Below, in pieces: positions 56,665 to 64,000 of a stretch of DNA of 64,000 nt. This DNA is from Clavaria fumosa (lineage: Eukaryota; Basidiomycota; Agaricomycetes; Agaricales; Clavariaceae): positions 1,364,001-1,428,000 of the forward strand of contig OX637805.1 of the NCBI GenBank assembly GCA_951802425.1, written 5' to 3'. The notes under the pieces are model-generated. The model searched no databases. It saw only the letters and a program-made list of their open reading frames with translations, and had not been told where the DNA came from. The position numbers and the translations under genes are program-made. The stretch's first letter is position 1. Each line of letters opens with the position of its first letter.

Positions 56665-58170
56665 CTGACTAGATCCACAGCTAATAGCTGTAACTAGTCT
56701 ACCAGACCCACAGCAACTAGCTGCAACTAGTCCACTAGATCCACAGCTAGTAGCTGTAACTAATTCACCAGATCTACAGCTAGTAATTGACTAGACCCAC
56801 AGCTAGTAGCTGCAACTAGTCCACTAGGTCCACAGCTACTAGCTGCAACTAGTTCACTACATCTACAACTAATAGCTGTAACTAGTTCACTACATCTACA
56901 GCAACTAGCTGCAACTAGTTCACTAGATCCACAGCTAATGGCTGTAACTAGTCCACTAGACCCACAGCTGGTAGCTGCCACTAGTCCACTAGGTCCACAA
57001 CTACTAGCTGCAACTAGTCTACTAGACCTACACCTACTAGCTGTAACTAGTTCACTACATCTACAACTAATAGCTGTAACTAGTTCACTACATCTACAGC
57101 TAGTAGCTGCAACTAGTCCACTAGACCTACACCTACTAGCTGCAACTAGTTCACTAGATCTACAACTAATAGCTGTAACTAGTTCACTAGATCTACAGCT
57201 AGTAGCTGCAACTAGTCCACTAGGCCCACAGCTACTAGCTGTAACTAGTTCACTACATCTACAGCTAATAGCTGCAACTAGTCCACTAGACCTACACCTA
57301 CTAGCTGCAACTAGTTCACTACATCTACAACTAATAGCTGTAACTAGTTCACTAGATCTACAGCTAGTAGCTGCAACTAGTCCACTAGGCCCACAGCTAC
57401 TAGCTGCAACTAGTCCACTACATCTACAGCTAATAGCTGCAACTAGTCTACTAGACCTACAGCTACTAGCTGCAACTAGTCCACTAGGCCCACAGCTACT
57501 AGCTGCAACTAGTCCACTACATCTACAGCTAATAGCTGCAACTAGTCTACTAGACCTACACCTACTAGCTGCAACTAGTCCACTAGGCCCACAGCTACTA
57601 GCTGCAACTAGTCCACTAGGCCCACAGCTAGTAGCTGCAACTAGTCTACTAGACCTACACCTACTAGCTGCAACTAGTTCACTACATCTACAACTAATAG
57701 CTGTAACTAGTTCACTACATCTACAGCTAGTAGCTGCAACTAGTCCACTAGGCCCACAGCTACTAGCTGCAACTAGTCCACTAGGCCTACAGCTAGTAGC
57801 TGCAACTAGTCCACTAGGCCCACAGCTACTAGCTGCAACTAGTCCACTAGGCCCACAGCTACTAGCTGCAACTAGTCCACTAGGCCCACAGCTAGTAGCT
57901 GCAACTAGTCCACTAAGCCCACAGCTACTAGCTGTAACTAGTTCACTACATCTACAGCTAATAGCTGCAACTAGTCCACTAGACCTACACTTACTTGCTG
58001 CACCTAGTCCACTAGATCCACAACTGGTAGCTGTAACTAGTCCACTGGACCCACAGCTAGCACCTGTAACTAGTTCACTAGAACCATAGCTAGCACCTGC
58101 AACTAGTCCACCAGGTCCACACCTAGTAGCTGTAACTAGTCCACTAGATCCACAGCTGTCAGCTGTATCT
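56665..58170. repeat. 33-bp minisatellite, right arm (about 46 units)
   Basis: The inverted, expanded counterpart of the left-arm array. Because 33 bp is 11 codons, a frame (56938-58089) stays open for 383 codons of an 11-residue repeat (L(L/V)AATSPLGPQ); this is probably not a gene. Confidence 0.85.
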
Positions 58171-58316
58171 AGTCTACTAGTCCCCCATGTACTACCTTTG
58201 ACAAGTTAACTTGACAAGTTGACTGACCATAAGGATTCCTTGTCCAGCTGTAGCTGCAAAGAGTACACTATGAATTATACCTAACTGCTGTGTCTAGTTA
58301 ATTATTTCATTCAGTA

Positions 58317-59292
58317 CCACTGCTATAATTACATTACTTATGATCTGAGAATCCCTCCGTAGTTATAGCGACGTATATACTTATTTAACTAGGTCACGAC
58401 CCGTGACAGGTCATCTTTGCGACCTTACCTATGCATACCTAACCCCTCGCGACCTTAGTAGAACACGCGCCTAGTCACTTTACGACTAAACATACCCCGT
58501 ACTACTATAGTCTTGTCGCCTGGCGACCTCTGTACTTTCCCTTTTTCGTTATACTCTCTGTACGTACATATATAAGGTCTTGCATGTACTTATGGTACTC
58601 TAGACTTGATATTGACGCACATTGGTTTAAGCTTGAGGCTAGTACGCCCTTTGAGCTTGGAACCACCATGATTGATAAGTCTTGTCTCTCTTGGTGACTA
58701 CAAGATTGCCAAGACACACTCTACTCTGTTCTAACTCGCCCTCTGCACTCCTACAACTCGTGCGATCTAAGTATTCTCTATTATTCGTCTTGGTACTGAT
58801 CTTGGAACCCTACAGGTTCACCTGTCGGTTGGCAAAGTCATTGCCTTCACCGACACATTTCTCAACACTGTTGCGACCACCGCGATCCTTCCAACATTCT
58901 CTATTTCTTTCACCTTGTCTTTTTCCTTCTCTATGCTTCGTCGGTCAAGCTCGCAACCTTCTCAGCATTATCACTTTCTCCCACCTCGTCTATTCCTTTC
59001 TTCACGCTTCATCGGTCGACTTTGTGACCCTCTCAGCATCACCCATTTCCCCCCTCCTCGTCAATTTCCTCCTTTATGCTTCATCTACTGACTTCGCGAC
59101 CTTCCCAACAACGTCTTCCTCCTCTATACTTGTCTTTCTTCACTCTTACATCTTCTCAGATGTCTTCGCGACCTTCCGGGATGGAGCATTCTCGACTGTG
59201 CTCAACAGTTGATTGGTCTTAGCGAGTTTCTAGCATAGGTCACCAACAAGTCGATCTCCGGCACTACTATTGAGACGGGACAGGCCCTAACA
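58317..59292 (+). repeat. LTR-B copy, 5'-truncated, split by the palindrome
   Basis: A short piece (CCAGTAG, 54354-54360) lies left of the palindrome and the rest to its right, ending GACAGGCCCTAACA at 59292. Matches LTR-B from its middle onward. The ORF at 58682-59212 is an LTR frame. Confidence 0.75.
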
Positions 59293-62200
59293 GTTGCACG
59301 AGTTGCATGAGGTTTTTCCAAGTAAGGTGGTGTGGAAGTCCTCGAGGAGTTCCTTTGAGCCGGAAAGTGATTCGATGGGTTCCCATGTGTCGTCCTCGGG
59401 TCCATAACCTTCCCAACATACGAGGTAGAGCACTTTCCTACCCCTCCTTCGAGAATCCAGTATGTCAGCGACTTCGTAGTGTTGTTCACTGTCGATTTCG
59501 ATAGGGGGTGGGGGTTGCTGTTGTTGCTGGGGGAAGGCATCATCGTAGACCTTCTCTAGTAATGAAATGTAGAACACATCGTGTATTCCTTGCATCGATT
59601 TTGGTAACTGGAGGCAATAAGCGTGAGTCAAAACTTTCGCAAGTATAGAGAAAGGTCTGGCTCATTTCAAATCCAGTTTCTTCATCAGCCTCTTCATCTT
59701 TACATTTTGCAGGTCTAACCACACCTTCATTCTTTCCTTCCAATCTGGCATAATTTCTCTTTTCCTATCAGCGAAGTGTGAGTAGGCCTTGTTCGCGACC
59801 TTTATTTGATCTCGTAGGTATTGGTGAAGTGTCTTGAGATCAGTTGAGACCATTTGGGCTTTGTGCATGGGTATGTCCTTGAGAGAAATCGTGAGTTGGG
59901 GGTTGTATCCCTTATTCATGAAGAATGGGGACACTGGTCATGCTGTGGGGGGTGTTATTGTATATGAACTTGGTGAGTGGGAGTTGGAAAGTCCAGTCGT
60001 CTTGTTGATAGTTTGTATAAATCTGTATATATTGCTCCAGGACCTGGTTGACTCGCTCCATTTGTCCATTGGTCTCCGGGTGATAGGCTGTGGAGAGATT
60101 TGAAGTAATATCCAGAGCTTGATGTAATGAAGACCAAAACTTAGAAATGAATAATCTTCCTCTATCTAACACTATGTCCGTGGGTAGCCCATGCTTCGAG
60201 AAGACATGGGTGATGAAATGCTGGGCTAATTCTTTCATGGTGTCAGTAGTATTGGAGGAGATGAAGATTGCTTGTTTTGTTAGTTGGCAGATGATGACAA
60301 GGATTGAGTCGAAGGTCGCGGAGAGGGGGAGGGCTTCGATATGGTCCATCAAAATCGAAGACCAAGGTTGTTCACCTATGGGTAAGGGCTTGAGTAATCC
60401 ATAAGGTTTATGTCAGACAGGTTTTGCCCTTGCACAGGTGTGGCAACCATGGATGTAGACAGTTACGTCCTTTCAGAGTCCTGGCCAGAAAAACAACCTG
60501 TTTATTAGTTGGGTTGTCTTTCTTATACCTGGATGTCCTCGCAGTTTGTGGTCATGGTTGGAGCACAGGATGTCGAATCAAAGGGAGTCATGGTCAGAAA
60601 CATATATTTTACCATTGCAAAGTAGTAGTAGACCATCAGGTGAAAGTGAGAAAGCCTTATCATGACCTTGTAAAGCACCCTGGGACTTCTTGGTGAAGTA
60701 AAGGTTGTGAGCAGCATGTCAGATCCACAAGAATAGAGCTTCTTCATTTAGAATAACAGCTGCTTGAAGGAGTTCTGGTGGTATCGCAACCTTGTTGTTT
60801 TGGTCGGACTTCTTCAGGTAGATGTCGGGTCATTGCATGAGGGCATCTGGCTTCGCGCCTAGCTTTCCTGCTTGATAATGAATGACATAATTGAAACTAG
60901 AAAGATACTCTGCCCAGCGGGCTTGTCGACAGCTGAGTTGCTTCATGGTGGTAAAATATTGCAAATTATTGTGATTGGAGAAAACTTGGATTTGGTATCT
61001 TGCACCTTTGAGGTACTCTCCACTGCTTGAATGCTTTGTGTATCATAAGGAGCTCTTTGTCATAAATGTTGTAGTTGAGCTCTGTGGCGATCATTGTATG
61101 TGCATGGAAGGCAATAGGATGTAGCTTGTTAGTTGTGGGATCAGTTTGGGAGAGAATGGCCACTATGGCATAATCAGAAGTGTCGCATTCTAGTGTGATG
61201 GGGTGGTCGGGGTCATAGTGCTGGAGAATGGGAGCTTCAGTAAAGGCTTGCTTGAGTGTTTCGAAGATTTGTTGGCATTGCAGGCTCCACTTCCAAGGCA
61301 TGTCCTTGCAGAGGAGGCAAGTGAGTGGAATGATGATGCCAGAGTAGTTATCTATGAATCTTCAATAAAAATTAGCAAAGCCTAAGAAACTCTGAAGGTC
61401 ACGGATCTTTGTGGGTATGGGCCAGCTTAGGATGGCCTGTATCTTTGAAGGGTCCATGGTGATTCCATCGGGGGACACTATAACTCCAAGGTATTCAACT
61501 GTTGCAGTGTGGAAATCCCACTTCTCGGGGTCATGTGTGTAAGTATGCCTTGCGTAGATGTCGTAGGACCTCTTGGACATGGTCGTGATGTTGTTCAATG
61601 TTGTCTGAGTAGATGAGGATATCATCAAGGTAAACAACTACATTGACATTGACTAAATTGTGGAAGATATCGTTCATAAGGTGCTGAAAGGTCACAGGTG
61701 TGTTTGTGAGTCCAAAGGGCATGACAAGATACTCAAATGTGCTGTAGCGGGTGTGGAAAGCAGTTTTCCACTTGTCTCCTTCAGCTATCCTCATGTTATT
61801 GTACCCAACACGAAGGTCGATCCATGAATAGATTTTGGCTGAATGTAACTGGTCAATGAGGGTCTCAATTCAAGGGATAGGGTAGTGGTTTTTGCAGGTA
61901 ATCTTGTTGAGACCTTGATAGTCGACACAGAGGCGAAGGCCTCCATCTTTCTTCTTCGTGAAGAGTACCAGTGCACCTGCAGGGGATTTCGACGGCCGAA
62001 TGAAGCCTTTATCCAACATGTCATCCAAATAATCTTTCAGCATCTTTAACTCCACTTCTGACATGTTGTATAGCTTCCTGTGAGGAGGTGTCGCACCTTC
62101 CTCAAGTTCAATTTGGTGGTCATAGTCACAGTGTGGAGGTATTTCCCAGGCTAAGGTTTCAGAAAATATGTCCAGGAAGTCATGGTACTCTTGTGGAACT

Positions 62201-64000
62201 GTTTCTTTGGGTTTTGGGGGAGGAAGTTGGGTGGTCATGGAACTCGTGAGTATGGATTCATCATCATAGGGATTGTTCACAGGTTGGAAATATAGGAGAC
62301 CTATAAATTCTCCTTGTTGCTCCAAGTGGTGAAGCGTGGTGGCCTTGACCAATTGAACTCGCGGTGGTTTAGAAGATTTCAGTATCAAGTTTGCGAGGTC
62401 AGGAAGAGGTTTACTCAGGGGTTTTGCATCCAGAAGGGTGAGAGGAATAGTTGCGGAATGGGCTGTCTGTCTGAAACTAAAGGTGAGGTTGGTCCAATCG
62501 ATCTTAGGATTCCAGGTTCGCCACCAATCGAGCCCTAGAATGATGGGAGTGAGTGGATGGGTCTTGGTGATGAGGAACTTAATGGATTGGATGGTATCAT
62601 TGGGGAATTTTGTATTAGCGAGGACATAGTGGGTGATATTGGAGCTGGAGGAACTTCCATTGAAGTATTGAAGGGGTAGGGGTTGCGGAAGTGGTATTAG
62701 GAGGTTTGGATGGGTGTTTGCGAGTACAGAGTCGATAAAATTCATTGATGCACTGCAGTCAACAAGAGTATTTAGAAGAATCAAGCTGAAATCTGGGATT
62801 TGTGTCTTTATGAGGAAGGATTGGGAGGACTGGGAAGCAATAGGAGTATTAGAAAAGTTGTGAGGAAACTGAGAGGAGGAGGAACTAGTCGTGGCCCATG
62901 CGAGTATGGGGGTTGGATCGTCACAACTCAGAGTTCCCCCAGAAGCTCCTGAGTCGCTTCCTCATTTAACTCTTTGTGTGGGTCATTCACATCCTCTTCC
63001 ACTTCTTCTTCAACTTTGTACTCTTCCTGTAAGTCTTCCTCTCCTTCCTCTAGCATGAAGATGGCTCGTCCTGCTACTCATCAATCAGGGCAAGCAGTGC
63101 TGTAGTGTCCAGACTTTCCACATCTCATACAAAGATTTCCCTGACAGTGTCATTCTCATTCCTCATCGCTGAGGGGGACATAGGGCAGATTTGGATTCAG
63201 CTGGCGAGGCAGATTAGCAGGTCATGGCGAAGTCGTGGGGTTTCCTGTGGCTGGTCGGGGCATTGTAGGATTATTGCCAGCTGCAGGATAGGGTTGCAAT
63301 GTCATTTGGAAGTTGCAATTTCTGCCTTGTTGAGTGAAGGGGTGATTTCCACCTTGTTGAGCAGGGGGACGAGGAGCAGGAGGGTTGGTGTGGAGTTGAG
63401 TTCGGCAGGTTTCACTCTCATACTCCCAGTGCCTCTGATTGATTTGCATCACCAATTCTCAAAGTTCCTGATACATAGTAGGTCACAGGATGACTTTCAT
63501 GGCCTCTTTGATGCACATGGACAGTGAGTGGTAGAGTTCTGATTGCAGAGTGGCAGAATTCCAGTTGGACTTGAAGGTGAAGGACTTGAAGTGTATAATA
63601 TGGTTCAAGAACTGCTCGTTTTCACCCATCTGCAACATACAGAGGTTCTGGTCCACTTCAATCTGAGTGTTCACTACTCCAAACATTCCTCCAAACTTGT
63701 GGATGAATCCTTCCCAGGAGTGTAGGGCTGGATGTTTGGCATTGAATTGAAGGAGAGAGGTGTAGTGGCTCTGTGCGGTGTCCATGAGGTAAGAGGCCAC
63801 GAAAGTAACCCTCTTGTGGTCTCCCTGGAAGGTTATGGGTTTTGCAAAGAAAGTCATAAGGCATTCCGTGATGAAAGGCTTCCTTTTATGCCAGTTGCAA
63901 CCATTAAACGGTTTGGGGTGCCTGGTATCGACCTTCAATTCTCAAGCAAAGGCATCTCGAGCTGATGGTCCTTTGGAAGGAGGGGCCTGGTAATAGTAGT
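59293..64000 (-). pseudogene. Gypsy-C copy 2, Gag to chromodomain, runs off the window
   Basis: Nearly complete minus-strand chromovirus. Gag capsid (PKPFNG, FVASYLMDTAQSHYTSL, 63483-63938), zinc knuckle CMRCGKSGHYSTACP (about 63090-63135), protease with LVDCSAS in place of DSGAS (about 62760), RT ([31 protein letters not shown], intact YLDD, 61531-62784), RNase H (LECDTSDYAIVAIL, 60966-61301), integrase (CHTCARAKPV, MDHIEALP, YHPETNGQMERVNQ) and chromodomain (EQHYEVADILDSRRRGRKVL, WEGYGPEDDTWEP, 59300-59520). Breaks include TGA 61870-61872 (YPIP*IETL, Arg expected), a frameshift near 61545 and several stops in the integrase region. The 5' LTR lies beyond 64000. Confidence 0.9.

Larger units (their letters stand above)
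54363..58314. mobile_element. 3.95-kb palindromic foldback element
   Basis: Two near-identical inverted arms (54363-55818 and 55869-58314) around a 50-bp spacer, flanked by TA (54361-54362 and 58315-58316), inserted in an LTR-B copy. Ends read CTGAATGAAATAATTAAC. Each arm has, from outside in, a ~140-bp terminal part, a 33-bp minisatellite array and a ~800-bp unique part. The arms are 1456 and 2446 bp; the 990-bp excess equals 30 minisatellite units. There is no transposase. Mirror-image ORFs (55140-55394 and 56293-56547, 84 codons each) are a by-product of symmetry. TA flanks suggest mobilisation by a Tc1/mariner-type transposase, but the ends do not match the 6325 element. Confidence 0.85.

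Noticed and set aside
56938..58089. Gene for an 11-residue repeat protein
   Set aside because: The frame is open only because the minisatellite period is a multiple of three; there is no promoter, domain or non-repeat part.
56665..58170. CRISPR-like array
   Set aside because: The 33-bp units are contiguous with no unique spacers, no cas genes are present, and the genome is eukaryotic.
54363..58314. Palindrome as a pure assembly artefact
   Set aside because: The arms differ by whole minisatellite units and by base changes in the centre, and TA flanks are present, so a real element is more likely; long reads are still the test.
58317..59292. LTR-B as the LTR of gypsy-C
   Set aside because: The polypurine tract at 29512-29523 shows that LTR-B starts TGTCAGG, which puts this copy in the opposite orientation to gypsy-C, and no polypurine tract adjoins it here.
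7470..61872. UGA recoding (UGA as sense codon) as the cause of the many in-frame TGA codons
   Set aside because: TGA also ends genes normally here (the channel gene stops with TGA), and the residue expected is Arg, not Trp or Sec. Mutation from CGA is simpler.

Overview
The window looks like a transposon-packed, probably heterochromatic stretch of a filamentous fungus, most likely an agaricomycete basidiomycete. The evidence is 47-60 nt introns, chromodomain Ty3/gypsy elements, a Tad-like LINE, two Helitron lineages, and AT-hook/exonuclease transposon proteins of a type I associate with agaricomycetes. No bacterial features are present. Nearly every ORF is a transposable-element remnant. Many carry a TGA stop exactly where an arginine (CGA) is expected, which points to CpG deamination.

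Layout. 1-6.3 kb: gypsy fragments and LTRs (called LTR-A, LTR-B and LTR-E here), a 721-bp DNA element, and the 3' half of a split exonuclease-type gene. 6.3-13.9 kb: a Tc1/mariner element with 219-bp terminal inverted repeats, split by a nearly full-length LINE that has a 13-bp target duplication. 14.0-17.6 kb: the only clearly non-transposon island. It holds two head-to-tail copies of a pentameric ligand-gated ion channel (pLGIC-type) gene; one looks intact (8 exons, 465 aa) and the other is a truncated, frameshifted pseudogene. 17.9-18.6 kb: C-rich low-complexity DNA. 18.6-29.5 kb: the exonuclease-type gene broken by a gypsy element that was itself hit by LTR-B copies, with evidence of an inversion.

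30-50.6 kb: a large Helitron (Rep/helicase plus a C-terminal cysteine-protease-like domain). It is interrupted at about 37.5 kb by noncoding repeats, a second Helitron on the opposite strand (39.5-43.7 kb) and a GC-rich array with regularly spaced intron-like segments. 50.7-52.4 kb: a Zn2Cys6-like plus coiled-coil gene whose central exons are all multiples of 21 nt. 52.5-64 kb: two copies of another chromodomain gypsy element, separated by an LTR-B copy that contains a 3.95-kb palindrome with 33-bp minisatellites in both arms.

The best candidates for something undescribed are the fungal pLGIC gene, the giant palindrome whose arms differ by exactly 30 monomers, and the heptad-sized exons. All homology calls come from motif recognition in the sequence; no search was run.
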